From Candidatus Trichofilum aggregatum (GTDB taxonomy: Bacteria; Chloroflexota; Anaerolineae; Promineifilales; Promineifilaceae): a stretch of 64,000 bases of DNA. Each line of letters opens with the position of its first letter. The first letter of the stretch is position 1. The stretch spans positions 24,505 to 88,504 of the forward strand of contig JADJUV010000019.1 in NCBI GenBank assembly GCA_016716885.1. The letters are read 5' to 3'. Below are positions 27,262 through 36,445 of the stretch, piece after piece. Made by a program: the position numbers and the translations under genes. The notes below the pieces were generated by a model. That model was not told the origin of the DNA. It saw only the letters and a program-made list of their open reading frames with translations, and ran no database searches.

Positions 27262-28536
27262 TCAAATCTGGGCTAAAGCTTGCTCCAGATCAGCCAGTAT
27301 ATCATCCCCATCTTCGATGCCAATGGCAAAACGCACCAAATTATCCCGCACCCCTATGGTCAATCTTTCCTCAGTCGAAAGCTCGTAGTAGGACATGAGG
27401 GCCGGCTGTTCGATGAGACTCTCGACCCCGCCCAGGCTGGGCGCAATGAGGGGGATGGTCACAGCATCAATGAAGCGACTGGTGGTGGTTAACGGGTCTT
27501 GCCCGGCCAATGGTTTCACCGTGAAGCTAACGACGCCGCCAAAACCGCTCATCTGCCGTACCGCTACCGCATGGTCAGGATGGGACACCAGACCGGGATA
27601 CCACACCTGTTCGATTTTGGGGTGGGCTTCCAGGTATTCAGCCACTTGTTGGGCGGTGGCGTTTTGTTGGCGTACCCGCAGGGCTAATGTTTTGAGACCC
27701 CGTTCTAGCAACGCGGCCGCGTGCGGGTCCAACACCCCGCCCAACATCCCCTGGCTCTGGCGCAGGGCATGAATCAACCCGGCCTCACCTACCGCCACCC
27801 CGGCCATGATGTCATTGTGGCCGCTGAGGTATTTGGTGGCGCTGTGAATCACCAGATCAATGCCATAATCGAGCGGCCGCACATTAATGGGGGTGGCAAA
27901 GGTGGCATCAATTAACGTCTTCACCCGGTGTCGGCGGGCCAGTTTAGCCAGCCGCTCCAGGTCTACCACCCGCAGATACGGGTTGGTGGGGCTTTCGCTG
28001 ATGATCAGGCGGGTGTTGGGCTGAATAGCCTGCTCCATGGCGCCATAATCACCCATGGGAACCTGGGTGGTTTCAATCCCAAAGCGGCGCAGGAAGGTGT
28101 TACAGAATTGGCGCGTTTTGCGGTAACAATCATCGGTAAAAATAACATGCGCCCCGGCAGGCAAAATCGAAAGCAGCACATTCGTCACCGCCGCCATGCC
28201 CGTCGGGAACAGCAGCGCATCCCCCCCATTCTCCAACGCCGCAATCCGTTTCTCGACGGAACGCACCGTGGGATTGCCGTAACGGCCATATTCGCCCCGC
28301 TCGGCCATCGCCGGGTCGCCACCCCATAACTTGGCTTCCATGAAAGCGCACAGGTCGGCCGTATTCTTGAAGGTGTAGGTAGCCGTCTGCACGATGGGGG
28401 TGATCAGGGCGTGGTGGGGTTGGGCTTGGCGGGCCGGCCGGTTGCCATGTACGGCGCGGGTAAGGGGGGAATGCGGCCGCAGGCTCCCAGCGGTGATCAG
28501 TTCCACGGGTTGGGTCGTTTCAGTCACGGTAGTCAT
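27262..28536 (-). CDS. Cystathionine gamma-synthase / trans-sulfuration PLP enzyme
   Basis: 424 residues of the Cys/Met metabolism PLP family. PLP Lys is in HSATKYLSGHND, the substrate region in RYGNPTVRSVEKRIAALENG, FPTGMAAV and the C-terminal PSLGGVESLIEQPALMSY. It probably makes cystathionine or another thioether on the path to methionine. Members (MetB, MetC, MetY, MGL) cannot be told apart safely by eye. The ATG at 28536 has AGGAG about 8 nt upstream. A SAM-I riboswitch and terminator lie 140-325 bp upstream, giving methionine-type control, and lysC follows in the same direction. Confidence 0.88.
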   Translation of the reverse strand: MTTVTETTQPVELITAGSLRPHSPLTRAVHGNRPARQAQPHHALITPIVQTATYTFKNTADLCAFMEAKLWGGDPAMAERGEYGRYGNPTVRSVEKRIAALENGGDALLFPTGMAAVTNVLLSILPAGAHVIFTDDCYRKTRQFCNTFLRRFGIETTQVPMGDYGAMEQAIQPNTRLIISESPTNPYLRVVDLERLAKLARRHRVKTLIDATFATPINVRPLDYGIDLVIHSATKYLSGHNDIMAGVAVGEAGLIHALRQSQGMLGGVLDPHAAALLERGLKTLALRVRQQNATAQQVAEYLEAHPKIEQVWYPGLVSHPDHAVAVRQMSGFGGVVSFTVKPLAGQDPLTTTSRFIDAVTIPLIAPSLGGVESLIEQPALMSYYELSTEERLTIGVRDNLVRFAIGIEDGDDILADLEQALAQI

Positions 28537-28677
28537 CTCCTGCTCCTTGAGTCAGCATAGGGAGATGGTTAGCCAGAGAAGGAAGTATTGGCATTAGGTG
28601 TATTAGTTATTGGCTGTCCGCAACAACCTGGGCGAATACACCAATGCACCAATAACCACGTCCATGCTGAAGGAGGC

Positions 28678-28714
28678 AAAAAAAACGCCTCTTCCAGAGT
28701 TTCAGAAGAGGCGC
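28678..28714 (-). terminator. Attenuator terminator of the SAM riboswitch
   Basis: On the minus strand CGCCTCTTC and GAAGAGGCG pair around a 10-11 nt loop and are followed by eight U. It lies directly downstream of the SAM-I aptamer and upstream of the trans-sulfuration gene, as expected for an OFF switch at high SAM. Confidence 0.9.
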
Positions 28715-28740
28715 GTTAGACACAAACAAGCGTGTTCGTC

Positions 28741-28861
28741 TTCCTCATCTTTCAGGCTTATACCCTTGCGGATATTACCTGCCGGAATTAGCACCATTTC
28801 CCTTGTGGGCGGTTGCTGAGGTTTCATCGGGCCGTTCCCTCAACCTCTCTGGATAAGAATC
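28741..28861 (-). promoter_or_regulatory. SAM-I (S-box) riboswitch aptamer
   Basis: The minus strand carries the S-box consensus in order: CTTATCCAGAGAGGTTGAGG, GGCCCGATGAAACCTC, AGCAACC, GGTGCTAATTCC and the closing GAAAGATGAGGA that pairs with the 5' TCTTATC arm (P1). Binding of S-adenosylmethionine would favour the downstream terminator and repress the trans-sulfuration/lysC operon. Confidence 0.95.
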
Positions 28862-28878
28862 TCACAACTATGCGGTTT

Positions 28879-30769
28879 TTAATGGTTCCGTTGCCGGAAT
28901 TGGGTGGAACTATAACAAAGGCGCGGGTTGTTGGTTGGGAGGGCCCCGTGCGGCCGCGGGGGTGGTGGCGGGGGGGCGCCTGTGGCAACAGAACCCGGTG
29001 GGAAGGATTGGGACTTGTCAAAAGGCCCCTCACTGCTTTTGCTTTTGGTGCTGTTGGCGTGGGCCAGGATGGACATGGCCCCACTGCGGGCATGGTCGCC
29101 GTGGGTTCCCAACATAGCGGCCAGTTCGTCTACGCGGTCGGAGCGACTGAGGGCACGGACATGGGTGATGGTGCGGCCGCTACTTAACCCTTTGCTCACG
29201 TGGAAATGCACATCACCATATCCGGCTAGTTGGGGCAGGTGGGTGACAACGATAACCTGATGCCCCCCATGAGCGGCTAGCCCCCACAGTTTGCGCCCCA
29301 CCGTATCACCGACGCGGCCGCCAATCCCTTGATCAATTTCGTCAAAAATGAGGGTGGGGGTGCTGTCTACCTGGGCCAGCACTGTTTTGAGGGAGAGCAT
29401 GAGCCGGGCCGTTTCACCGCCGCTGGCAACTTTGACCATGGGTTTGACCGGTTCGCCGGGGTTGGCCGAGACATAAAACTCAGCCTGGTCAATGCCACTG
29501 TCATCAAAAGCAAACCGTTCGTCCCCCACGTAAACGCCATCTTTGGCTGGGGTGCGCTGGAAATTGACCTCAAACCTTGCCCCTTCCATTTGCAGGTCGG
29601 CGAGTTGCTGAACGACACCCTGACCGAGCGTTTGTGCGGCCGCGTGCCGTTTCTGTGACAACGCTTCAGCCATTTTGCCCAATTTGGCGCAGGTATTTCT
29701 CCTGTGCCTGCTCCAATTCAGCGATGCGCTCTTCACTATTGGCGAGGGTGGTAAGTTCGGACGCGGCCGCGTGCCGGGTCTGTAAAATCGCCGCCACATC
29801 ATCCCCATATTTGCGCTTGAGCCGGTTCATCAGTTCCAGCCGTTCCTCTACAAACGTGGCCCGGCTGGCATCAAACTCCAGGCCATCCTGATAACGCTGT
29901 AAATCGCTGGCTACATCCTGAAACTCAGACATAAGCCCTTGTAAACGGGGTAGTAGGATGGCCTGAGCTTCATCTAAACGCACCAGTTGTCCCATAGCCC
30001 GCTCGGCCTGACTCAACATATCGGTTACAGAAGGGGCATCCACATCCGCTCCCAAAAACAGGGCCAGCAGTTCGGCGACCAGTTGGTTAAGCTGTTCCAT
30101 ATTGCCCAACCGTTTCCGTTCTGTTTTGAGTTCATCTTCTTCGCCGGGAAGGAGTTTGGCCGCGTCAATCTCCTCAATTTGGAATTTGAGCATGTCCATG
30201 CGCTGGGCCATGAGCTTTTCGTTTTGGCGCAGGTCGGAGAGTTCACGCTGGATTTTGCGGTAGGCGCTCACTTCAGCGGCCACGGCCCGTTGTTCGGGCA
30301 CAAGATTCGCGTAGGCATCGAGCAGAGGTAAGTGGGATTTGGGCTTGAGCAGAGAAAGATGTTCGCCTTGACCATGAATATCAATCAGGCTCTCACCGAT
30401 TTGCCGCAGTAAGGTGAGGGCTACGGCCCGGCCATTAACCCGGCAAATGTTGCGCCCGTTTTGCCGCAATTCACGGGCCAGCAGGATTTCTTCGTCGCTT
30501 TCTCCCTCCAGACCTTCGCTGGTTAATAGGGGGATGACGGCCTGGCGGACATGGGATTCCAGGTGAAACCGGGCTTCGACATACGCTTGCTCGGCTCCGG
30601 CGCGCACCATGGTGGTATCGGCGCGGCCGCCCAGAATAAGCATCACGGCATCGAGAATGATGGATTTGCCCGCGCCGGTTTCACCAGTGAGGACGTTGAA
30701 ACCGGGGGCAATACGCAGATTGAGTTCGTCTATGATGGCGAAGTCACGGATGGTGAGTTCGGTAAGCAT
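28879..30769 (-). CDS. recN: DNA repair protein RecN (apparent frameshift)
   Basis: SMC-like ATPase for double-strand-break repair. The N-terminal part from ATG 30769 has MLTELTIRDFAIIDEL and Walker A GETGAGKSIILDA, with a long coiled coil after it. The C-terminal part, one frame over, has the ABC signature VASGGETARLMLSLK and Walker B TLIFDEIDQGIGG with the His switch VVTHLPQLAGYGD. The switch point is near 29675-29690, around AAATTGGGCAAAATGG. The tail after HANSTKSK becomes Pro-rich and crosses a G-rich tract (28951-28980), so the natural stop is uncertain. Combined length ~600 residues fits RecN. Confidence 0.85.
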
Positions 30770-30820
30770 GGGCGGGTTGGGGGGTGAAAAGGGAAAAGTG
30801 ATAAATGATGCGTCTAATGA

Positions 30821-30918
30821 CTCGACATTGGCGTTTTTTGTGCTGACCTCTGGAGACTAAAAGACTGAGAGATTAAGAGATGTCCAGAGGTCGTCTAAAT
30901 TTTTGCCAGAGTCGAATA
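30821..30918. repeat. Dispersed repeat family B, copy 3 (inverse orientation)
   Basis: GGCGTTTTTTG, GACCTCTGGAGAC, AGACTGAGAGATTAAGAG units, then TCCAGAGGTC and TTTTTGCCA, the mirror of copies 1 and 2. Confidence 0.65.
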
Positions 30919-31069
30919 ATGAAAGAGTTCACTGAAAAAAGAAGATTGTTCACCGCCAAGACGCAACGATCACAAAGATTTTTTCTGGACTTGCTGTTCT
31001 TGGCGCATTTGGCATCTTAAGCGATCCTGTGTGTTCTGGGAACCGGCTAAAGCCTCGACTTCGGATGAG

Positions 31070-31966
31070 TTAACGAACCTGGTAAAAGGCGGAACCAGCG
31101 GCCAGGGCTACATAAATGATCCGCCAGATGAGACTAAAACCACCGAGAAAAGCGCCTTCAAAAGCCAGCGCCGCCAGGAGGGCGATGGCTGCCGGTAGCA
31201 GACCACCGATGACGACCGCGGCCGCGACGGTGTGAGGCAGGTAGCGGCCGCGACGACGACCCGTTAGCTGGAAGGCCACGCGGCCAATGAGTGTGCCCGC
31301 CCCAGCCGCCAGGAATATGGTAAACCAGCCGATGAACGGCACGATGAATCCCCCAATACCGGCTAAAACAGCACTACCGATGAAGGCCAGACCATAATGA
31401 ATGAATTCGGCGTTGAAGAAGATCTCTTGGGCTTCGTAAATGCAGGTGTTACAGCGCCAGCCTACCGGGGTGTGGCGAGCGCAACGGCTACAGATTAATT
31501 TGCCACAACTATAACAGCGCAAATTGGTACGCACATCAGGATGGGTACTGCAAAAGAGCAGTAGCTCGTCCTCTGCGGCGGGTTTGGCTGACGCGGCCGC
31601 GGGTTGGCGAGTGAAGGGTGTTGGCGCGGGCGGCAGAGATGTGGCGGTTGGTTTGGGGATTGTGGGCTGAGGGTGGGGTGGGGCCAGGGTAACAACTGGC
31701 GCGGGATCAAGGCCGTTGTCCAGGTCGTTGAGCGCCTGAACCACCGTCTCATGGCCGGGGGCCACGGCCAGGGCCTGTTGATAGGCTGACCGTTTATCAT
31801 CCGGCTCTGTGGATACTTCAGCCAGACCAATCCAGGCTTCGGCTACCTGGGGGAATTCGTCAATGATTTGGCGGTAGAGCTGCTCGGCGGCGGTGCGTTT
31901 GTTCGCGGCCGCAGTCTGACTCGCCTGTCGTAGTAATGCCCGCGCACGGGGTGGAATAGGTGACAT
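31070..31966 (-). CDS. TPR / B-box-like zinc-finger membrane protein
   Basis: 298 residues. Residues ~1-85 look like a helical TPR-like pair (AEQLYRQIIDEFPQVAEAWIGLAEV ... AYQQALAVAPGHE). A Pro-rich linker follows. Next is a B-box-type zinc cluster FCSTHPDVRTNLRCYSCGKLICSRCARHTPVGWRCNTC, with a regular Cys/His pattern. The last ~120 residues hold three or four membrane helices. Role unknown; the layout suggests a membrane-anchored scaffold with cytoplasmic interaction modules. GGAAG lies upstream of the ATG. nadK is upstream on the same strand, 11 bp away, so the two are probably co-transcribed. Confidence 0.75.
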   Translation of the reverse strand: MSPIPPRARALLRQASQTAAANKRTAAEQLYRQIIDEFPQVAEAWIGLAEVSTEPDDKRSAYQQALAVAPGHETVVQALNDLDNGLDPAPVVTLAPPHPQPTIPKPTATSLPPAPTPFTRQPAAASAKPAAEDELLLFCSTHPDVRTNLRCYSCGKLICSRCARHTPVGWRCNTCIYEAQEIFFNAEFIHYGLAFIGSAVLAGIGGFIVPFIGWFTIFLAAGAGTLIGRVAFQLTGRRRGRYLPHTVAAAVVIGGLLPAAIALLAALAFEGAFLGGFSLIWRIIYVALAAGSAFYQVR

Positions 31967-31977
31967 TTAGCTTCCTT

Positions 31978-32811
31978 TTATTCTTTACTCAATCCAAGCC
32001 TCTGCATGAGGCGATCATAAAAATAACCTGAACTGCCCATGCGGGCAAAGTGACTTTCTAGCGCATGCTTCTGAATGAGGATACGGTCCCCATCCTGAAG
32101 CGGAACCGTATCTTGCCCATCGGCCGTGAGATTGGCTTCATGATCCATGTGAACTTCGATGATCGCGGCCGCGTCTTGGGGCAAAATCAAGGCCCGGTTT
32201 AAACCCAGGTGGGGAGCCACGGGGATGACCAGGTAGTTGGGCAAACCCGGCGGTAGAATCGGCCCCCCGGCGGCCATTGCGTAAGCGGTTGATCCCGTGG
32301 GGGTGGCGATAATCAACCCATCAGCCGAGTAGGTGGTGACATGGTCCCCATCCACGTACATTTTGAGATAGATGACGCGGGCCTGGTTGCCCCGCCCGAT
32401 GACAAATTCATTGAGTGCCATATAGTGGCCCAATGTTTGTCCCTCACGTTGCCAGGTTGCCTGGAGCATGAGCCGTTTTTCGAGCCAATATTCCCCGGCC
32501 AGCACACAAGCCAGTTTGGTTTGCCATTCGTTGGGGCTGACTTCGCTGAGGAAGCCCAGTTTGCCCAGATTAATGGTGAAGAGGGGAATCTGCCACGCGG
32601 CCGCGGAGCGAGCCGCCCGCAAAATAGAGCCATCCCCCCCCAGTACAATGAGTAAATCCATCTCGCCGTTTAGCATCTCCTGTACATTGTTGTCCCAGGT
32701 AGACCCCAACCACACCGTAATTCTTTGGGCCTCTAACCAGGCTTTAATCTCCTGGGCGAGTGGTTGGGAACGAGGAATTTGGGGATGCTGGAGAATGGCG
32801 ATGGTAGGCAT
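31978..32811 (-). CDS. nadK: NAD kinase
   Basis: Phosphorylates NAD to NADP in the cytoplasm. 277 residues from ATG 32811. Motifs: GGDGSILRAAR, NLGKLGFLSEVSP, the family hallmark TPTGSTAYAMAAGGPI and the NE/D motif in MALNEFVIGRG. A TTG at 32829 would extend it by six residues. Located between the TPR/zinc membrane protein gene (11 bp after its stop) and hisS. Frame intact. Confidence 0.93.
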   Translation of the reverse strand: MPTIAILQHPQIPRSQPLAQEIKAWLEAQRITVWLGSTWDNNVQEMLNGEMDLLIVLGGDGSILRAARSAAAWQIPLFTINLGKLGFLSEVSPNEWQTKLACVLAGEYWLEKRLMLQATWQREGQTLGHYMALNEFVIGRGNQARVIYLKMYVDGDHVTTYSADGLIIATPTGSTAYAMAAGGPILPPGLPNYLVIPVAPHLGLNRALILPQDAAAIIEVHMDHEANLTADGQDTVPLQDGDRILIQKHALESHFARMGSSGYFYDRLMQRLGLSKE

Positions 32812-32861
32812 GGCAATAGTGAACCGCAAACAGCAGACAGGTTCGATGACAGGTTAATGGT

Positions 32862-34145
32862 TTACGACGCAGGGTTGACGCGCTGGGAGACGTGGCTGAC
32901 ACATTCGTTGAGGGGTACTAAAACCTGCTCACCACCCGTTAGCGGCCGCAACGCTACCATACCTTGTTCGAGTTCCCCTTCGCCCACCAGTACTACCAGT
33001 TTGATGGCGTGTTTATTGGCTTCGCGCAGTTGGCTCTTGAGGCTACGTTTTTCGCGGGCGAAGGCCAGGCGGGTAGCGATGTGGGCCTGGCGTAGCTGAT
33101 AGGTGAGTTTGACGGCTTCTAGTTTGGTGCGGCCGCCAAAGTGGACGACCATGACCTCAGGTTGCGGCGCGGCCGCGGGCTGAACCCCCTGCTCCTTCAG
33201 GCTGAGAATAATCCGTTCGATGCCACTGCCAAAACCGACCCCCGGCGTGGGTGGGCCACCCAGCGCTTCGGCCAGGATGTCATAACGACCACCGCCACAC
33301 ACGGCCGCTTGCGCCCCAATGCCCTCGGCCCACACCTCAAATACCGTCTTGGTGTAATAATCAATGCCCCGTACCAGCCGGAAGTTAATCGTATACGACT
33401 GATCCAGGGCATCAAGCAGGCCGCGCAAATCAGTAAAATGAGTGGCGCAATCCTCACACAGAAAATCGGCAATGTGGGGAGCGTGGGCCAGAACGATTTC
33501 CATGCCTTTTTCTTTGCTATCCAAAATACGCAACGGATTGCGGCGTAATCGTTCCTGATCCACGGGAGCCAGTTTGTCCAGGTGGTCTTGCAGGTAGGTT
33601 CTCAGGGCCTCAATATAGGTGGGTTTGCAGATGGGGCAACCGGTACTGTTGAGCTGAAAGGTTAACCCTTTGAAACCGAGTTCCCGGTACAGACTCATCG
33701 CCAGCATCATCACTTCCAGGTCAGCGGCGGGGTCAGATTCACCGATGATTTCAGCGTTGAATTGGTTATGCTGACGAAAGCGCCCGGCTTGCGGCCGCTC
33801 ACGCCGGAACGCCGAGCCAACGGTGTAGAGCTTTACCGGTTGTACCCAGTTGCTCAGACCATTTTCCAGATACGCCCGCACAAATCCAGCTGTAAACTCA
33901 GGTCGTAGGGTAATGCTTTCGCCTTCACCCTCTTCGATGGTATACATCTCTTTTTGCACAAAAAAGTCAGAGCCAGTGCCCACGCCCCGTTGATATAAAT
34001 CGGTGTTTTCGATGAGGGGGATATCAAAGCGCTCAAAACCAAACCGTTGAGCCAGTAACCGGGCTTGCCCCGTTACCAGGTCCCAATAAGGTTGATCTTC
34101 TGGCAACACATCCTGAAACCCCTGAAGACGTTGTATGGTAGTCAA
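32862..34145 (-). CDS. hisS: Histidyl-tRNA synthetase
   Basis: Charges tRNA-His in the cytoplasm. 427 residues from a TTG at 34145, chosen because AGGAG lies 8 nt upstream and the protein then begins TTIQRLQGFQDVLPEDQ as expected. Class II motifs are present: motif 2 in FRRERPQAGRFRQHNQF, LVRGIDYYTKTVFE, AVCGGGRYD and motif 3 GFGSGIERI. The C-terminal anticodon-binding domain (VMVVHFGG ... ) is complete. No riboswitch or T-box is visible upstream. Confidence 0.95.
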   Translation of the reverse strand: MTTIQRLQGFQDVLPEDQPYWDLVTGQARLLAQRFGFERFDIPLIENTDLYQRGVGTGSDFFVQKEMYTIEEGEGESITLRPEFTAGFVRAYLENGLSNWVQPVKLYTVGSAFRRERPQAGRFRQHNQFNAEIIGESDPAADLEVMMLAMSLYRELGFKGLTFQLNSTGCPICKPTYIEALRTYLQDHLDKLAPVDQERLRRNPLRILDSKEKGMEIVLAHAPHIADFLCEDCATHFTDLRGLLDALDQSYTINFRLVRGIDYYTKTVFEVWAEGIGAQAAVCGGGRYDILAEALGGPPTPGVGFGSGIERIILSLKEQGVQPAAAPQPEVMVVHFGGRTKLEAVKLTYQLRQAHIATRLAFAREKRSLKSQLREANKHAIKLVVLVGEGELEQGMVALRPLTGGEQVLVPLNECVSHVSQRVNPAS

Positions 34146-34507
34146 GAAAAACTCCTGAGAAGATAAGTAGCAAAGTGGCAAGTGGCAAAGTGGCGAGAGT
34201 TCCCAGAGTTCCCCTGAGTTCCTAGAGTTCCTCGCATTTTTGCGCCCTGCTCAGGCTCAATTATAACCTTGTGTTGGGGAAAAGGCTGTCTTTGTCAGGA
34301 GTGAATAACTTGTTGCTTCGGGGCTTGCCCAGTTGGGGTAACCTCTGGAGTAGGATACAATCTTGGTAATGATTCAGTGTCCAGAGGGGCAAGTCACTTG
34401 AGGAAATGGGTTTTCATGGGCTACTCTCTGGAGCAAGTGCTACGCACCTGAATAATTGCCCAGCTTTTCTGAAAAATTTACCCTGGAAGTGCATAAGGAG
34501 TTTACTG
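34146..34507. other. Intergenic region with short direct repeats and one inverted repeat
   Basis: Between the divergent hisS and DUF3467 genes. It holds GTGGCAAA and GAGTTCCC/CCTAGAGTTCC short direct repeats (34165-34235) and an inverted repeat CCTCTGGA/TCCAGAGG (34341-34388). The latter has the ends of family B but a different, AT-richer interior. No gene seen. Confidence 0.5.
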
Positions 34508-34864
34508 ATGAGCCAACCCACCAACCCTGGCGTACCACCTATGCCACAAAGCAAAAAAATCGCCATTGAAATCCCCAATAATCTTCAAGCTATTTATGCC
34601 AATGTGGCTTTTATTACCCATACCATGTCTGAAGTGGTGTTAGATTTTGCCCAAATTTTGCCGCGTATGCCCAAGGGGTATGTGAATGCCCGTGTTATTA
34701 TGTCACCTTTACATGCCAAGCAGTTGCAGCAGGCACTGGGCCAGAGCATTGCCGCTTTTGAACAACAGTTTGGTGAGATAAAAGTCCCCAAGGCTCCCCA
34801 TATTGCGGATTATTTGTTCCCACCCCCGGGACCGATTGATCCTGATAACACGCCTAACGCATAG
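34508..34864 (+). CDS. DUF3467 domain protein
   Basis: 118 residues. After a short Pro-rich head the DUF3467 pattern appears: YANVAFITHTMSEVVLDFAQILP ... ARVIMSPLHAKQLQQALGQSIAAFEQQFGEI. This family is widespread, small and uncharacterised, with no catalytic motif known to me. AAGGAG lies 8 nt before the ATG at 34508. The last 20 residues are Pro-rich. The translin-like gene follows after 109 bp. Confidence 0.8.
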   Translation: MSQPTNPGVPPMPQSKKIAIEIPNNLQAIYANVAFITHTMSEVVLDFAQILPRMPKGYVNARVIMSPLHAKQLQQALGQSIAAFEQQFGEIKVPKAPHIADYLFPPPGPIDPDNTPNA

Positions 34865-34973
34865 GTTTATTTGTTTTTGAGGGAAGCCGGTTCAACCGTT
34901 TGTTGAGAGACCCAGGCTCAAAGACGCTGATTTTTGCTTTGCTCTTTGACCTTCGTCAATATGAGACCCCATT

Positions 34974-35627
34974 ATGGATCAACTAGAACCAATTACCGAA
35001 GAGATTCGTCGTTATTTTGAGGAAGTGAATGCCGCCCGGGATCAGGCATATCAGCGGTCACGCGAGTTGGTCAGTGTTTGTTCCCGTGCCATTCGGGCGG
35101 TACACCGGTCTGAATGGGAACGGGCTGAGGGGTTGATGGGGGAAGCGAAAGCGGCCGCGAAACAACTGGTAGCTGGTGTTACGGCTTACCCAGATCTGTA
35201 CCATGCCGGTTACACCCAGGATTCGCTGAAGGAATATGTTGAGGCTTATCTGACCTATGCCATCATCCGGGGGTTGCCCTGGCCCAGCCCGGCCGAACTG
35301 GGGGTCGAGTATAACACCTGGCTGAACGGATTGGCCGAAGCGACAACTGAGCTACGCCGCACCATTCTGGACTTGATCCGGCATGGACATTCGGGCGAGG
35401 TGGAGCGTCTGTTGAATGTGATGGAAGAGGTGTACAGCGTTTTGGTGGTGATGGATTTCAATGATGCGATTACGGGGGGGTTGCGCCGGCGCACGGACGC
35501 GGTGCGGGCGGTGCTGGAGCGCACACGGGCGGATGTTACCACGAGTTTGCGTCAGGCGGAGTTGGAAAAGGCGTTGGCCCGGTTGGAGGTGAGGTTGGGG
35601 GAGGGGATTGGGAGACTGGGAGACTGA
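34974..35627 (+). CDS. Translin-family protein
   Basis: 217 residues, all alpha-helical. Pattern typical of prokaryotic translin homologues: RELVSVCSRAIRAVHR near the N-terminus, YVEAYLTYAIIRG in the middle and DFNDAITGGLRRRTDAVRAVLERTRADVT at the end. Translins bind RNA or single-stranded DNA as octamers. Catalytic acidic residues such as those of eukaryotic TRAX cannot be judged by eye. The bacterial role is unknown. The 3' end runs into GAGACTGAGAGA short repeats, so the final residues may be repeat-derived. Confidence 0.75.
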   Translation: MDQLEPITEEIRRYFEEVNAARDQAYQRSRELVSVCSRAIRAVHRSEWERAEGLMGEAKAAAKQLVAGVTAYPDLYHAGYTQDSLKEYVEAYLTYAIIRGLPWPSPAELGVEYNTWLNGLAEATTELRRTILDLIRHGHSGEVERLLNVMEEVYSVLVVMDFNDAITGGLRRRTDAVRAVLERTRADVTTSLRQAELEKALARLEVRLGEGIGRLGD

Positions 35628-35764
35628 GAGACTGAGAGATTGAGAGACTGTTTCAGATGAGTTGGGCAATCAGTGCCTGGCACGGGGCAGACGAACCTGG
35701 TCATAACGCAACTCGCCGCCCCGTGCCAGGCACTTAACCACCTGGTTTTCACTCTTTTACCTTC

Positions 35765-35856
35765 TGAAGTTTGGTGAAAATGAGAATGACTTCTGGAAAT
35801 CTCTTAATCTCTTAGTCTCCAGAGGTCAGCCCAAAAAACGCCAACGTCCAGTTACC
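35765..35856. repeat. Dispersed repeat family B, copy 4
   Basis: TTCTGGAAATCTC, CTCTTAAT/CTCTTAGT units, CTCCAGAGGTC and AAAAAACGCCAA. Overlaps the last codons of the minus-strand gene at 35852. Confidence 0.65.
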
Positions 35857-36265
35857 TTGAGCCTTTCATGCCCAGGATAAGTGAGGCGAGGCCCAGGCTG
35901 GTGAGCGTGCCGATGATGGTCCAGAGGGGGAGTTGATTCCACACCCAGGCGATTTCGCTGGGGGTGAATTCGGGGCCGTGGGCGTGCAGGCCGGTTTTGA
36001 CGGCCATGAAGGCCAGGGTAGCGAAAATGGTGCTAACCCCGACGAGTAACCCGGTGAGGGTCATCCCAATTAGCCAGAACCAACCAGCAAGAACGCGGCC
36101 GCGACCCCATCGTTGTATCAGGTGCGCGGCCGCGAGCACACAGCTACCCACCGCCAATATGACCGTTTGGGTCAAATCCCCTTCCAGGCTAATCCACAGA
36201 GCAAAATAGCCCGCCAATAAGACCGTTAAGAGACGTAAACCAGGTAGTTTGTCGGGTAGTTGCAT
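35852..36265 (-). CDS. Small polytopic membrane protein, function unknown
   Basis: 137 residues with four hydrophobic segments (roughly LLTVLLAGYFALWI, VILAVGSCVLAAAHL, FWLIGMTLTGLLVGVSTIFATLAFMAV and LWTIIGTLTSLGLASLILGM). No conserved motif recognised. It contains two GCGGCCGC sites close together (36096 and 36125). Start ATG 36265 lacks a clear ribosome site. The orientation is opposite to both flanking genes. Confidence 0.6.
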   Translation of the reverse strand: MQLPDKLPGLRLLTVLLAGYFALWISLEGDLTQTVILAVGSCVLAAAHLIQRWGRGRVLAGWFWLIGMTLTGLLVGVSTIFATLAFMAVKTGLHAHGPEFTPSEIAWVWNQLPLWTIIGTLTSLGLASLILGMKGSR

Positions 36266-36271
36266 CTTGAG

Positions 36272-36355
36272 TTCAGAGCTAGAGCTAGAGCTAGAGCTAG
36301 AGGGTTTTCCAGAGTAATTTCCTCTAGCGCTTCTCTCTAGCTCTAAACTCCAGTA
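36272..36355. repeat. Dispersed repeat family C, copy 4
   Basis: Four perfect tandem GAGCTA units, then CCTCTAGCGCTTCTCTCTAGCTC and AACTCCAGT, forming a palindrome. Confidence 0.65.
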
Positions 36356-36445
36356 AGGTATTCCGGCAGCAATTTGACGTGAACGATGAAATTCAGATAA
36401 TCCCCTCTCAACCGATTTTCTGTTAAAAGGGGTGACGGATCAAAC

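Noticed and set aside
27490..27772. Second small genes on the plus strand opposite the trans-sulfuration enzyme
   Set aside because: Several overlapping short frames without ribosome sites; the minus-strand enzyme is complete and conserved.
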